Below are positions 46,879 through 58,229 of a DNA stretch of 64,000 bases, in pieces. The notes beneath the pieces were generated by a model. It was not told the DNA's origin and ran no database searches. It was given only the letters and a program-made list of their open reading frames with translations. Numbering within the stretch: the first letter of the stretch is position 1; each line of letters begins with the position of its first letter. Location of the stretch: positions 25,370-89,369 of the forward strand of contig NZ_PJBF01000043.1 in NCBI RefSeq assembly GCF_002836505.1, read 5' to 3'. This DNA is from Psychrobacter sp. Choline-02u-9. GTDB lineage: Bacteria; Pseudomonadota; Gammaproteobacteria; Pseudomonadales; Moraxellaceae. Made by a program: the position numbers and the translations under genes.

Positions 46879-47679
46879 ATGACACGGATGCATTTGCGCA
46901 CTGCTATTTTTGGTTCATCACGCCGTATTACGACTGGCATTATGATTGCTGCCTGTGTTGTCAGTACAGGTTGTGCCACCAATTATCTGACCAACAGTAC
47001 AGAAGGGACTTATGGTGTACCAATGACTGAGCGCACGATTCCGCAGCGTCTGCTCGATCGTAGTATTGAACATACTGCCAAAATCAATGTGTACGGGCTA
47101 AAAGAAGACTTGCAGCAAACCAGTCGTATGGGTATCGATAGTTTCAATAGCGAAGTACTGCTCACAGGTGAAGTGCCAACTGAAACGCTCAAAGCAGAAG
47201 TAGAAAAAGTCGTTAGCTCTATGCCGGATGTACGCCGTGTCTACAATGAGATGGAGGTGAGTGCGTCAAAAGGGTATAGCTCAACGGTTCATGATGGTTA
47301 TATCACTTCAAAGCTACTGGCGAAAATAGCCGCTAGCGATGGCGTGAGTGCGTCACAAATTAAAGCCGTTACCAATAATGGCGTGGTCTACATTATGGGC
47401 CGTATGACACCCACTCAGCAGAGTCATCTGATTGATATCGCTAATGGCACTGTTGGGGTTACCGAGTTGGTATTGCTGACAACTGTCGTCGACGATAGAG
47501 GGGTGAAAATAAATAATGATGACATCATGTATGAGAATAATTTGGCCAACCCTGCAGTAGCGCCAGCTGCCCAAGATACTACTATCAGCACAGCAACGCC
47601 TATTATCATAACGGAAGAAGAGGCCACTACTACGCAGCCGTCATCAAGCCCTTATATTGACCTTTATCAGAATCAATAG
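46879..47679 (+). CDS. dolP: BON-domain outer-membrane lipoprotein (DolP/YraP-like)
   Basis: A 266-residue lipoprotein with a signal peptide ending in VVSTGC (Cys32) and two BON domains, as in E. coli DolP: the first contains INVYGLKEDLQQTSRMGIDSFNSEVLLTGEVP, the second SKLLAKIAASDGVSASQIKAVTNNGVVYIMGRM. DolP supports envelope integrity and the BAM complex. A C-terminal Thr/Ser/Glu-rich tail of about 50 residues is extra. The rsmI-yraN-dolP neighbourhood matches E. coli except that lpoA and diaA are missing here. GAGGT precedes the ATG. Confidence 0.86.
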   Translation: MTRMHLRTAIFGSSRRITTGIMIAACVVSTGCATNYLTNSTEGTYGVPMTERTIPQRLLDRSIEHTAKINVYGLKEDLQQTSRMGIDSFNSEVLLTGEVPTETLKAEVEKVVSSMPDVRRVYNEMEVSASKGYSSTVHDGYITSKLLAKIAASDGVSASQIKAVTNNGVVYIMGRMTPTQQSHLIDIANGTVGVTELVLLTTVVDDRGVKINNDDIMYENNLANPAVAPAAQDTTISTATPIIITEEEATTTQPSSSPYIDLYQNQ

Positions 47680-47807
47680 AAAACCTTAGTTCGCCAAGCG
47701 ATAAATGACGTTAATCACAATAAGCCTAAATAGTAATAACAGTAAAGGCACGAGAAATCTTCGGCCAGTGAGTATTATGTCAATAGCAAAAGGTAGCAGA
47801 GTCAGTG

Positions 47808-47850
47808 CATTAGCCAACGGTACTAATATCAAACACCTCATTGGCTAATG
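47808..47850. repeat. Inverted repeat downstream of the BON lipoprotein gene
   Basis: CATTAGCCAA (47808-47817) and TTGGCTAATG (47841-47850) are perfect arms with a 23-base loop. No T-run follows, so it is not a simple terminator. It lies 66 bases before the esterase start and may be an operator. Confidence 0.5.
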
Positions 47851-47916
47851 GATGAACCATTATCGCTGTTAGCCTGTTACTACTGATTGATAAATAAATA
47901 TAATAGGATACTGGTC

Positions 47917-48912
47917 ATGAAGGATTCACAGGCAAATATACAACCAAATGAAGAAACAAGCGTCATTAGTAATATAGGGATACACAATAAACCTGCTCAT
48001 AAGAAAACACGAACATTGAAATTTGGTGGTGCGGCAATATTGGCATTGGGCAGTATCGCGTTAGCCACGCAAAACGCACAGGCATTATCACCGTTAGCTA
48101 TCGTCAATGGGATTACTTCTAGTGGTGGCGTTGGGGTAAGTAAGGATATCTTATATGGTGATCAGCCTTCACAAGACTTAGATATCTATTATCCAAAACC
48201 GCTAGCGCAAGCAATGAAATCTCAGAGTGCTATCAACACTAGCTATCCTATGGTGGTATTTGTCCATGGTGGTTCATGGGAGAGCGGCAATAAAGAACAA
48301 TACGCCTTTGTCGGTCAGAGCTTAGCCAAAGCAGGGTATGTCACCGCAGTGATTAATTACCGTAAAGCGCCTGAACACGTCTATCCTGATTATGTCAAAG
48401 ATGCGGCTCAAGCGATTGCTTGGAGTATTGAAAATGCGACCAGTCTCCATGCTGATCCGTCACGCCTAGCGGTGATGGGGCACTCTGCTGGCGCGTTTAA
48501 TGCAGTAGCAGCCGTTGCCAACGAAGACTTTTTGGCGCCTTATGGTATTAAGCCAACAGATATTGCAGCCGTTATCGGAATTGCGGGTCCTTATAGCTAT
48601 GATTTCCGCAAGTTCAGTAGTGCAACGGCGTTTGGCCCCAATGCCACACCTGATGAGGTGATGCCAGATCGCCAGATTAAAGGCGCGCAGCCACCGTATT
48701 TATTATTAACCGCAGAAAAAGACAAAATTGTACATGTGACTAATACAATCAAAATGACAGAAGCGTTTAAAAAAGCAGGCGTAACCGTTGAAACGGGCGA
48801 AATCGAAGGAGCCAGTCACGCAACTAGTATTGGTGCGATGGCACCGCCGCTGCGTTGGGTCAATGATGTACGTGCGCAAGTGCTGATTTATCTGGACAAA
48901 GAGCTGAAATAA
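47917..48912 (+). CDS. Secreted or membrane-anchored esterase/lipase (alpha/beta hydrolase)
   Basis: A 331-residue hydrolase with a hydrophobic N-terminal segment (GGAAILALGSIALATQNAQA, about residues 37-56) that is a signal peptide or anchor. The HGGSWESG oxyanion motif (HGG type of family IV/COG0657 esterases), nucleophile GHSAGAFN and a C-terminal EGASHATS with the His are present. The likely substrate is a short ester. I start at 47917, preceded by TAGGAT; an ATG at 47887 is less likely. Confidence 0.85.
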   Translation: MKDSQANIQPNEETSVISNIGIHNKPAHKKTRTLKFGGAAILALGSIALATQNAQALSPLAIVNGITSSGGVGVSKDILYGDQPSQDLDIYYPKPLAQAMKSQSAINTSYPMVVFVHGGSWESGNKEQYAFVGQSLAKAGYVTAVINYRKAPEHVYPDYVKDAAQAIAWSIENATSLHADPSRLAVMGHSAGAFNAVAAVANEDFLAPYGIKPTDIAAVIGIAGPYSYDFRKFSSATAFGPNATPDEVMPDRQIKGAQPPYLLLTAEKDKIVHVTNTIKMTEAFKKAGVTVETGEIEGASHATSIGAMAPPLRWVNDVRAQVLIYLDKELK

Positions 48913-49023
48913 CTAAAATAGTTTAGAGTATTTTTTGATAGCGCTTCAAACAGCCTTTAAAATAGTGCTCTAAATAGCTTTTTAAAGAGCCATTCTACTT
49001 GTTAATGAGCACCTAATACGGAA

Positions 49024-49057
49024 CCCCAGTTTGGCCTAGCGCCTGCTGGGGCTTTTT
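49024..49057 (+). terminator. Esterase gene terminator
   Basis: CCCCAG (49024-49029) and CTGGGG (49046-49051) with a 16-base loop that may itself pair, followed by CTTTTT. Confidence 0.78.
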
Positions 49058-49206
49058 ATATTTCGCTATATTTGTATATTCAGAAGTATAAATACAAAAA
49101 AAGACTGTTCATTCAATGCCGTCTATCTCTATTATAGAAAGGTCGCTATTAAAATATATAAGACCATAAGTTAAGGAAAGCCAACTCAAACTAAAGGACT
49201 ACCAGT

Positions 49207-49674
49207 ATGAAACTACTTAAGCTATCCCTATTAAGCCTAACTTTAGCCATACCTTCATTGTCATTTGCCGCAGGAGGCAGTGATCCTATAATAGGGATTG
49301 ATATTATTATCAAAAAAGATCCTGGCTCACAGCCTATCGCCAATATACCTTTCACTGATTCAGAGATAAATCAATACAATGAGCTAAGAGAGAGTGACCG
49401 CCCTGCTTATCTCAATAAAGTCATCGTCCCGAAGCTTGAGCGCGTCAATAAAAAGTACAATTATGATATTAAATGGAATCCAATCATCGAAAAAGGCATC
49501 GAGCAGCAATGGTGTATCACTGTGCCTTGCGATGCCAAAACCACGGTAGTGATGCAGCTTACTATTCCAGAGAACTTAAAGGAGTCTGAGGTAAAGTTTA
49601 CTTTAGCCAGTCAATCAGATGCCGTGATTGAAAGACGTACCATAAAACGAGTTGTTCAAATGGAAAGACGTTAA
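49207..49674 (+). CDS. Secreted protein of unknown function
   Basis: A 155-residue product with a signal peptide (MKLLKLSLLSLTLAIPSLSFA, cut before AGGSD). Mature part: acidic/basic mixture with KKDPGSQPIANIPFTDSEINQY, two Cys in WCITVPC that may form a disulfide, and a C-terminal KRVVQMERR. I do not recognise a family. The ribosome site AAGGACTACCAGT is distant. It has its own promoter region and no operon partner. Confidence 0.7.
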   Translation: MKLLKLSLLSLTLAIPSLSFAAGGSDPIIGIDIIIKKDPGSQPIANIPFTDSEINQYNELRESDRPAYLNKVIVPKLERVNKKYNYDIKWNPIIEKGIEQQWCITVPCDAKTTVVMQLTIPENLKESEVKFTLASQSDAVIERRTIKRVVQMERR

Positions 49675-49933
49675 AATTTTGGCATGTTATTTAGAGTCTT
49701 TCATCGTCAAAGCAACCATTACAGTGACTGTTTGGTCGGTGCTATTTATAGTCAGCTTATAGTCGATGCGCTATAGCAGTCTAAAAGCGCTTGATATTGT
49801 ATCCCGTTTATTTAAAATTGATGATATGTATATGTCATGTGCGCTTATACACAGACAGTGCTGTAAGATGTTCAAACTCTTGTTATAATGTTGCCATTCA
49901 AATAAAACCTATTTACATAAGACAGGATATTTT

Positions 49934-50185
49934 ATGAGCATGAACGCTGACGATTTGATTGCATTTTTACAAACGCACTTCCCAGACGCTTTTATCCAAG
50001 CTGCCAACCAAGGTAATAAGTTTGATGTACGCGTAGTCGATACCAGCTTTGAAGGCAAACGCGCGGTTCAACGTCAGCAAGCAGTATATGCGTTAGTCAA
50101 TGATAAGATTGCGAGTGGCGATATTCACGCACTCAATATCCAAGCGCTGACGCCTGCTGAGTGGGACGCTCAATCAAAAGGCTAA
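49934..50185 (+). CDS. ibaG: BolA-family protein IbaG
   Basis: An 83-residue BolA-like protein: the helix-turn FPDAFIQAANQGNKFDVRVVDTSFEGKRAVQRQQAVYALV block and conserved His in the C-terminal helix region (DIHALNIQALTPAEW). BolA/IbaG proteins bind monothiol glutaredoxin and Fe-S clusters. ibaG just upstream of murA is the gammaproteobacterial order. AGGATATTTT precedes the ATG. Confidence 0.9.
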   Translation: MSMNADDLIAFLQTHFPDAFIQAANQGNKFDVRVVDTSFEGKRAVQRQQAVYALVNDKIASGDIHALNIQALTPAEWDAQSKG

Positions 50186-50284
50186 TCAAATAGCTGTCTA
50201 TATGACTAGATATTACTGAATCGGCCATATGCATGGTTGAGAGCTGTAGTTCTGGTTTTCATAATTTTCTATACTCATCGATAG

Positions 50285-51565
<1,281 letters not shown>

Positions 51566-51659
51566 TACTGGTTAACTCAATATAAACTGTTACCCGTATT
51601 ACGATATAAATTAGAAACTCCCCTTTGAGTAGGGGACTGCACATGGACACGATGTCATT

Positions 51660-52352
51660 ATGACTGAGACAAGCAAATCTTTACCAGCCAGCGGTTTATT
51701 AAACGAAGTAAACGATGAGTTTTCAGGTCTAACCTTGGCTTTATCAAAAGGCCGCATTTTAGAAGAGACCATGCCACTGCTACGTGCAGCTGGCGTTGAT
51801 CTTTTAGAAGACCCTGAAGCGTCACGTAAACTGATTTTTCCAACCTCAAATCCAAATGTGCGTGTATTGATTTTGCGTGCCAGCGATGTGCCGACCTATG
51901 TCGAACATGGCGCTGCTGACTTTGGGGTGGCGGGTAAAGATGTGCTGCTTGAGCATGGTGCCAATCATGTTTATGAATTACTCGATTTGCAGATTGCTCA
52001 GTGCAAACTGATGACTGCGGGTGTGAAAGATGCACCGCTGCCAAATCGTCGCCTGCGTATCGCGACCAAATATGTCAATGTCGCTCGTGCTTATTTTGCG
52101 AGCCAAGGTCAGCAGGTTGATGTCATCAAACTTTACGGTTCGATGGAGCTTGCGCCATTGGTTGGTTTAGGTGATTTGATCGTCGATGTGGTCGACACAG
52201 GTAACACACTACGCGCCAATGGACTTGAAGCACGCGATCATATTTGTGATGTTTCCTCACGTCTGATTGTCAATCAAGTTAGCTATAAGCGCAAATTTGC
52301 ATTACTAGAACCAATCTTAGATAGCTTTAAAAATAGTATCGCCAATAGCTAA
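51660..52352 (+). CDS. hisG: ATP phosphoribosyltransferase, short form (HisG)
   Basis: A 230-residue catalytic subunit of the first step of histidine synthesis. [18 protein letters not shown], the [14 protein letters not shown] block, and the PRPP motif ([18 protein letters not shown]) are present. The absence of the C-terminal ACT-like regulatory domain marks the short form, which needs HisZ as partner; hisZ is not in this window. Confidence 0.94.
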   Translation: MTETSKSLPASGLLNEVNDEFSGLTLALSKGRILEETMPLLRAAGVDLLEDPEASRKLIFPTSNPNVRVLILRASDVPTYVEHGAADFGVAGKDVLLEHGANHVYELLDLQIAQCKLMTAGVKDAPLPNRRLRIATKYVNVARAYFASQGQQVDVIKLYGSMELAPLVGLGDLIVDVVDTGNTLRANGLEARDHICDVSSRLIVNQVSYKRKFALLEPILDSFKNSIANS

Positions 52353-52402
52353 TTATCCAGTGCAAGTCATTGGTAAAACAAAGCACGGTTATACAAATTT
52401 TT

Positions 52403-52452
52403 AAACCAGTTTAGCAGGCTATGAATGACGTAGCGTGCTAAACTGGTTTTGT
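52403..52452 (+). terminator. Strong hairpin between hisG and hisD
   Basis: AAACCAGTTTAGCA (52403-52416) and TGCTAAACTGGTTT (52436-52449) pair over 14 bases, extended inside by GCTA/TAGC. The right arm ends in TTTTG, giving a terminator or attenuator between two his genes, followed by a 150-base leader for hisD. Confidence 0.75.
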
Positions 52453-52602
52453 TGTCTTAGCTTGCGAAAACATAAAATCACCATAAAATTTAGACAAGAA
52501 GACATCGAATAAGTCGCAATACTTTGAAAGTGAAACATACTTTACTCAGTTCCAAACCGTTCATTTTTAGCACTACTTTATGCTCAGATATAGGATTAGG
52601 TC

Positions 52603-53898
52603 ATGCGCCAGTTAAGTACCCAAAATGCCGATTTTGATAGTCAATTGACACAGTTGCTTGCCTTTGAAACAGTCAATGATGCTGAACTACTACATACCGT
52701 CGATGATATCATCGCCCAAGTACGTGCTGATGGTGATAGCGTCGTGTTGGCATTGACCCAACAGTTTGACCAGCATCCAGCAACGTCGATGCAAGAGTTA
52801 GAGCTGTCTAAAGAAGCGCTTACTGAAGCGTTTGCCAATCTTGATGAAAAAGTAAAGATAGCGTTGACCACAGCCGCAACTCGGGTACAGACATTCCATG
52901 AGCGCCAAGTACAAGAAACCTGGCAGTATGAGGATGAGCTAGGTAACCGATTGGGTCAAAAAGTCACGCCACTTGATCGCGTTGGAATTTATGTACCGGG
53001 TGGTTTAGCTTCTTATCCATCGTCAGTATTGATGAATGCTATTCCTGCTAAGGTGGCTGGCGTTACTGAAGTCATCATGGTCGTACCAGCGCCTAAAGGC
53101 GTGCTCAATCCGTTAGTATTGGCAGCGGCTCATCTGGCCCAAGTCGATCGCGTCTTCACTATTGGTGGTGCTCAAGCAGTAGCAGCTTTAGCTTACGGCA
53201 CTGAAACGATTCCAGCCGTGGACAAAATCACAGGACCAGGTAACAAATATGTCGCAGCTGCCAAGCGCGCGGTATTTGGTCAAGTTGGTATCGACATGAT
53301 TGCTGGACCTTCAGAAGTATTGGTATATGCAGAAGGCGAAGCACAAGATAGAGCAGATTGGCTAGCGATGGATCTATTGTCTCAAGCTGAGCATGACCGT
53401 ATTGCACAAGCTATCTTTGTGACGACCAGTGAAGAGCAGCTAAAAGAAGTCGCGTTAGAGATAGAAAGAGCACTCGCTGAGCTACCAAAAGCAGATATCG
53501 CACGCGATTCGCTACAAAATCGTGGTGCACTTATATTAGTGAAAGATCGTAGCGAGGGTATGGCACTGATTAATCGTATTGCCCCTGAGCATTTGGAGTT
53601 ATCCGTTGATAACCCTGATGCATTGTTAGATGATATTCGTCATGCGGGTGCTATCTTTATGGGTCGTCACACGCCTGAGGCGATTGGGGATTACTGTGCA
53701 GGACCGAACCATGTGCTACCAACATCCGGTACCGCGCGCTTTTCTTCACCGTTAGGTGTTTACGATTTTCAAAAGAAATCATCCATTATTTATTGCAGTG
53801 AATCTGGTAGTAAGCCTTTGGCTGAGACAGCTGATATTTTAGCGCAGCGTGAGGACTTAGAAGCCCATGCGCGTTCAGCTCGTTATCGTTATCAGTAA
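52603..53898 (+). CDS. hisD: Histidinol dehydrogenase
   Basis: A 431-residue zinc enzyme for the last two steps of histidine synthesis. RVGIYVPGGLASYPSSVLMNAIPA, the IDMIAGPSEVLVYAE block, LSQAEHDRIAQAIFVT and the GPNHVLPTSGTARFSSPLGVYDFQK motif with zinc-binding His are complete. It has its own leader after the hairpin following hisG and is followed by hisC. Confidence 0.97.
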   Translation: MRQLSTQNADFDSQLTQLLAFETVNDAELLHTVDDIIAQVRADGDSVVLALTQQFDQHPATSMQELELSKEALTEAFANLDEKVKIALTTAATRVQTFHERQVQETWQYEDELGNRLGQKVTPLDRVGIYVPGGLASYPSSVLMNAIPAKVAGVTEVIMVVPAPKGVLNPLVLAAAHLAQVDRVFTIGGAQAVAALAYGTETIPAVDKITGPGNKYVAAAKRAVFGQVGIDMIAGPSEVLVYAEGEAQDRADWLAMDLLSQAEHDRIAQAIFVTTSEEQLKEVALEIERALAELPKADIARDSLQNRGALILVKDRSEGMALINRIAPEHLELSVDNPDALLDDIRHAGAIFMGRHTPEAIGDYCAGPNHVLPTSGTARFSSPLGVYDFQKKSSIIYCSESGSKPLAETADILAQREDLEAHARSARYRYQ

Positions 53899-53972
53899 TT
53901 GATTTTGAATTTTTAGCTTTTACTTTTGATATTTATTTTTAATAGTCTTTTTGGCTAATAGTAGGATAATTT

Positions 53973-55106
53973 ATGAGTGAGTCAAAAATAGACACCAGAC
54001 TGTGGTCGTCTAAAGCACGCAACTTGTCACCTTATGTTCCAGGTGAGCAGCCGCAACACGACAATCTATGCAAACTAAATACCAATGAAAACCCGTTTCC
54101 ACCCTCGCCAAAAGTAGGGGAGGCTATTGCCAAGGTCTTGGAACAGCAAGCTGATGAGTTACGTTTGTATCCTGCTCCTGAATCTAATGACCTACGTGCT
54201 GCATTAGCACAGTCATACAACCTTGATATCAATCAAGTATTCGTTGGTAATGGTTCAGATGAAGTCTTGGCGTTAGTCTTTGCTAGCTTCTTTTTAAAAG
54301 AGCGTCCGCTGCTATCACCTGATATTGGTTACAGTTTTTATCCAGTATATGCACAGACGTTCGGTGTAGAGCTTGTACAGATTCCTCTAGAAGAAGACTT
54401 TAGCATTGACCCTGATGCTTATCGTCAGCCTTGTAGCGGTATTATCATCGCCAACCCTAATGCGCCAACGGGCTTGCTATTATCACTTGCTGATATTCGT
54501 AAACTTGCGAGTGAGCATTCTAATGCGGTCATTGTTATTGACGAAGCGTATATCGATTTTGCTCAGATAGATGAAAGCAATGCAGACCTGCCAGTCTCAG
54601 CAGTTAGCCTAATCAATGAGTGTGATAACGTTATCGTGACCCAAACCTTTTCAAAGTCACGCTCGCTTGCTGGATTGCGCGTTGGTATGGCCTTTGGCAA
54701 TGCATCGTTGATTGAAGCACTGACCCGGATGAAAAATAGCTTTAACAGCTATCCGCTGGATAAGTTGGCTCAAGCTGGGGCGACTGCGAGTGTGTTAGAC
54801 ACTGAGTATTTTGAGCACACCCGTCAGCAAGTCATTGATTTACGTACGTCGCTAACAGCAGAGTTGACGACATTGGGCTATAAGGTCCTACCGTCACATG
54901 CCAACTTTGTTTTTGCTCGTCCAAAAGATGGCAATGCAAGTGCTGTCGCGAGTGCGTTACGCGAGCAGGGCATTATCGTTCGCCATTTTGATAAGCCGCG
55001 TATTGCAGAGTACTTGCGTATTACTATCGGTACGGCAGAGCAGAACGAGCGTTTGATTGATGCGCTAAAAGCTTTGCAAGTCGATGCTAGCGTTGTTGCT
55101 GAATAA
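53973..55106 (+). CDS. hisC: Histidinol-phosphate aminotransferase
   Basis: A 377-residue class I/II PLP aminotransferase. NLCKLNTNENPFPPSP and NPNAPTGLLL are present, VIDEAYIDFAQ supplies the PLP Asp and Tyr, and SFKSKSRSL-type PLP-lysine is seen as TFSKSRSLAGLRVG. It is 74 bases after hisD, so likely co-transcribed; it is followed by a strong terminator. Confidence 0.96.
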   Translation: MSESKIDTRLWSSKARNLSPYVPGEQPQHDNLCKLNTNENPFPPSPKVGEAIAKVLEQQADELRLYPAPESNDLRAALAQSYNLDINQVFVGNGSDEVLALVFASFFLKERPLLSPDIGYSFYPVYAQTFGVELVQIPLEEDFSIDPDAYRQPCSGIIIANPNAPTGLLLSLADIRKLASEHSNAVIVIDEAYIDFAQIDESNADLPVSAVSLINECDNVIVTQTFSKSRSLAGLRVGMAFGNASLIEALTRMKNSFNSYPLDKLAQAGATASVLDTEYFEHTRQQVIDLRTSLTAELTTLGYKVLPSHANFVFARPKDGNASAVASALREQGIIVRHFDKPRIAEYLRITIGTAEQNERLIDALKALQVDASVVAE

Positions 55107-55185
55107 AATTATATTGATAGCTTAATATAGAATGTTGATAGGTAAGCCTATTTATTCAGAACGCAAAACAACATTAATAAGTATT

Positions 55186-55225
55186 AAAAAAAGCCTGCTA
55201 ACATAACGTTGGCAGGCTTTTTTTT
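55186..55225 (+). terminator. hisC terminator
   Basis: GCCTGCTAAC (55193-55202), loop ATAAC, GTTGGCAGGC (55208-55217) with one wobble, flanked by seven A and eight T; also usable by the convergent pabB. Confidence 0.95.
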
Positions 55226-55247
55226 GCTTTAAATTAATAAGAAGGTT

Positions 55248-56990
55248 TTAGTTTACTATTTTAGGTTTTTGAGCCAGTACTGATAATAAATTACCTACTT
55301 TATCTAAGCATTCTTGGTATTCAGCATCACAATCGGACGCGACCGTAATACCGCCACCTGCCCATAGATTAACGTGTCTTTCTTCATTAAGGCTATTATC
55401 TGACGAAGTACTGGCTTGCAATGTACGAATGAGCACGTTCCATTGACCACTACCATCAAAATTCATATAACCCATAGTGCCACAATAAGCACCGCGTGGC
55501 GTAGATTCCAGTTCAGCAATGATCTCAACGGCACGTTTTTTTGGTGTGCCAGTGATAGAGCCAGCAGGCAGACTACCAAACAATACAGCTAGTGGATGAG
55601 TATCAGCTTTTAGCTCAGCGGTAATAGTACTGACCATATGATGCACGTTGCTAAAGCTTTCAATCGCAAATAATTGCGGTACTTTCACACTACCAATTTT
55701 GGCGTATTTGCCCAAATCATTACGCAGTAAATCTACAATCATGACATTTTCGGCACGGTCTTTTTCGCTATTGACCAATTGCTGTTTATAGCGCTCATCT
55801 TGCTCGTTAGTACCACCTCGCGGCATGGTTCCCTTGATAGGCTTAGTACGAATAGAGTGTTTGCCAGTGTCGATTTCTCTAGTGAATGTAAAAAACAACT
55901 CAGGTGAGCAGCTTAATAGCTCAAAATGATTGCTATCTGCGTCAAAGTTGTTTCTATTTAGGTAATCACCATCAGTGCTATCAACACTTACATATCCTGC
56001 AAAAGGTGCTTTTGTATTGCGATACAGTGCGGGCAAATAGTCAATAAGTGAATAGGCTGATTGAACATCGTTATTTTTACACGCTAAACTGCCAGACCAT
56101 TTCTGTGTCAGGTTTATCTGATAGCAGTCGCCTTGCTGTAGATAGTCTTGTGTGCGATTAAATGCTTGTTGATAATCAAGCTTACTCCATCGCGGACTTA
56201 AAACTAGGGGAGTGATGCTTGATGCATCTTTAAACTGTGACGGATTGAGATATTTATCAGACAGTTTTTGATCCAGTTCGTCTAGGTAAGAGGTAAGAGT
56301 CGTTATAAGACTATCGTTTGTCTTATGACCAATATTCTCAGAAACGTCAGCATTGGTTAGATGACTCTTTAATTCCCAGCCTGTATCAGCATGTGCCGTA
56401 GGTGTTAGATAAATATCATAATGTCCCAACGAGGCACACGGCTGCATTGCCAATTCAATCCTATCGGCAGGACTTAGCTCATGAGCTGCAATATCATAAC
56501 CAATAAAACCGATTAGCCCATGATGATAACTAGGTTTCGAGCTTTCTTCGCTATTGATATATGACGTGTCGTGATTGGCTTTTTGAGTATTGCTATAAGC
56601 GATTAGTTCCTCTTGCCATTCTAGATAGCTCATATAAGCTGTCGTGCCAGCATAACTATTGTTATCGCTATTTACATCAGTATCGCGGCGCACGTCATTA
56701 CTGCGACAATTTTTAATCACCTTATAAACATTGGGTGAGTCACTAGAAGCTTGCTCATCATTGGGATAAACAGACCAGCTAACTTTAGGCAGTAAGCCAA
56801 TCACTGGTCGACCATCGTTATTAAGCCAAACAAGCTGCCAGTTTGCTTTAATATCTTGGTCGAGCAAGTGACGCTGTAGCTGCGGCATCAGCTCTGCAGC
56901 AGACAAATCACCAAAACGCCAGCTAGGTTTGCTAGCTGGCGATGGCGCAGAATCTGTCTGCTCAGTTGTATTGTGATTTGATACAAGCAT
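55248..56990 (-). CDS. pabB: Aminodeoxychorismate synthase component I (PabB)
   Basis: A 580-residue chorismate-utilising enzyme that makes 4-amino-4-deoxychorismate for folate. The PIKGT motif (RTKPIKGTMPRG) contains the PabB-specific Lys; GSLPAGSITGTPKKRAVEIIAELE and GGGITVASDCDAEYQEC are complete. It is much longer than E. coli PabB (453) because of Asn/Asp/Ser-rich insertions, notably at about residues 73-145 and 215-245. It starts 3 bases after the stop of fabB and is translationally coupled to it. Confidence 0.92.
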   Translation of the reverse strand: MLVSNHNTTEQTDSAPSPASKPSWRFGDLSAAELMPQLQRHLLDQDIKANWQLVWLNNDGRPVIGLLPKVSWSVYPNDEQASSDSPNVYKVIKNCRSNDVRRDTDVNSDNNSYAGTTAYMSYLEWQEELIAYSNTQKANHDTSYINSEESSKPSYHHGLIGFIGYDIAAHELSPADRIELAMQPCASLGHYDIYLTPTAHADTGWELKSHLTNADVSENIGHKTNDSLITTLTSYLDELDQKLSDKYLNPSQFKDASSITPLVLSPRWSKLDYQQAFNRTQDYLQQGDCYQINLTQKWSGSLACKNNDVQSAYSLIDYLPALYRNTKAPFAGYVSVDSTDGDYLNRNNFDADSNHFELLSCSPELFFTFTREIDTGKHSIRTKPIKGTMPRGGTNEQDERYKQQLVNSEKDRAENVMIVDLLRNDLGKYAKIGSVKVPQLFAIESFSNVHHMVSTITAELKADTHPLAVLFGSLPAGSITGTPKKRAVEIIAELESTPRGAYCGTMGYMNFDGSGQWNVLIRTLQASTSSDNSLNEERHVNLWAGGGITVASDCDAEYQECLDKVGNLLSVLAQKPKIVN

Positions 56991-56993
56991 GGG

Positions 56994-58229
56994 TTAAGCG
57001 TCAAACTTTTTGATAATTAGCGTAGCGTTAGTACCACCAAAGCCAAAGCTATTACTCATCAAGGTTTCAAGATTTGCTTCACGCATTTCGGTGACAATAT
57101 CAAAACCTTCAGCAGCAGGATCTAAGTTGTCAACATTGATACTTGGAGCGATAAACCCGCCCTGTAGCATTAGTAGACAATAAATCAGCTCTTGTGCACC
57201 AACAGCGCCCAAGCTATGACCTGTCATTGATTTGGTTGAGCTGATAGCAGGTACTTTACTGACGTCATTATCAAATATTTTAGCAATCGCTTTAAGCTCA
57301 GTAATATCGCCCAGTGGTGTACTAGTACCATGGCTGTTAATGTAATCGACACTTTCTAGACCCGCTTCGGCCAAGGCTTGTTGCATACAGCGAACTGCAC
57401 CTTCACCGCTTGGCGCAACCATTTCTGCACCATCAGAGCTGGCACCATAGCCAACGATTTCAGCCAAAATATTAGCGCCGCGTGCTTGAGCATGCTCCAG
57501 ACTCTCTACAACCACCATCGCGCCACCAGCAGCAATCACAAAACCGTCACGGTCTTTGTCATAGGCTCTTGAGGCAAGTTTTGGTGTGTCGTTATACTGA
57601 GTACTAACTGCGCCCATGGCATCAAACATACAAGACTGTGTCCAATGCTCAGCTTCACTACCACCAGCCAATATCACATCGGCTTTACCCAATTGGATAA
57701 GCTCAGCAGCATGACCGATACAGTGTGTCGAAGTCGCACAAGCAGAGGCGAGCGAGTAGGAGACGCCTTGGATTTTGAGGCCGGTTGCTAAAGCAGCTGA
57801 TACTGAGCTGCCCATTGTCTTTGGTACTGCCATTGCGCCGACACCGCGTAGACCTTTTTCGCGCATAGCATCGATAGCATTGACGATATTTTCTGTTGAT
57901 GCGCCGCCCGAACTTGCCACTACACCCACTCGTGGGTTGTTATTGATGGTATCAAGTGACAGGCCAGAGTGCTCAATCGCATTTAGCGCACTAACATAAG
58001 CATAAAGACTGGCGTCACTAAAGAACCGTTTCAGCTTACGATCGATACCACTGGTATCCAGTTCTGATTGATTGATACTACCGCTCACGTGTGATTTAAA
58101 CTCGTGCTCAGCATAAGAATCGTTAAATGTGATGCCAGACTGACCTTCTTTAAGGGCAGTGGTGACAGTATCTAAATCATGTCCAATACAAGAGACAATC
58201 CCTGCTCCAGTAATAACGACGCGGCGCAT
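56994..58229 (-). CDS. fabB: Beta-ketoacyl-ACP synthase I (FabB)
   Basis: A 411-residue condensing enzyme of fatty acid synthesis, required in E. coli for unsaturated fatty acids. Cys164 in [12 protein letters not shown], His in [11 protein letters not shown] and His in [15 protein letters not shown] make the Cys-His-His triad. [15 protein letters not shown] is the FabB-type start. AAGGAA precedes the ATG. No fabA partner is adjacent; the downstream partner is pabB. Confidence 0.95.
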   Translation of the reverse strand: MRRVVITGAGIVSCIGHDLDTVTTALKEGQSGITFNDSYAEHEFKSHVSGSINQSELDTSGIDRKLKRFFSDASLYAYVSALNAIEHSGLSLDTINNNPRVGVVASSGGASTENIVNAIDAMREKGLRGVGAMAVPKTMGSSVSAALATGLKIQGVSYSLASACATSTHCIGHAAELIQLGKADVILAGGSEAEHWTQSCMFDAMGAVSTQYNDTPKLASRAYDKDRDGFVIAAGGAMVVVESLEHAQARGANILAEIVGYGASSDGAEMVAPSGEGAVRCMQQALAEAGLESVDYINSHGTSTPLGDITELKAIAKIFDNDVSKVPAISSTKSMTGHSLGAVGAQELIYCLLMLQGGFIAPSINVDNLDPAAEGFDIVTEMREANLETLMSNSFGFGGTNATLIIKKFDA

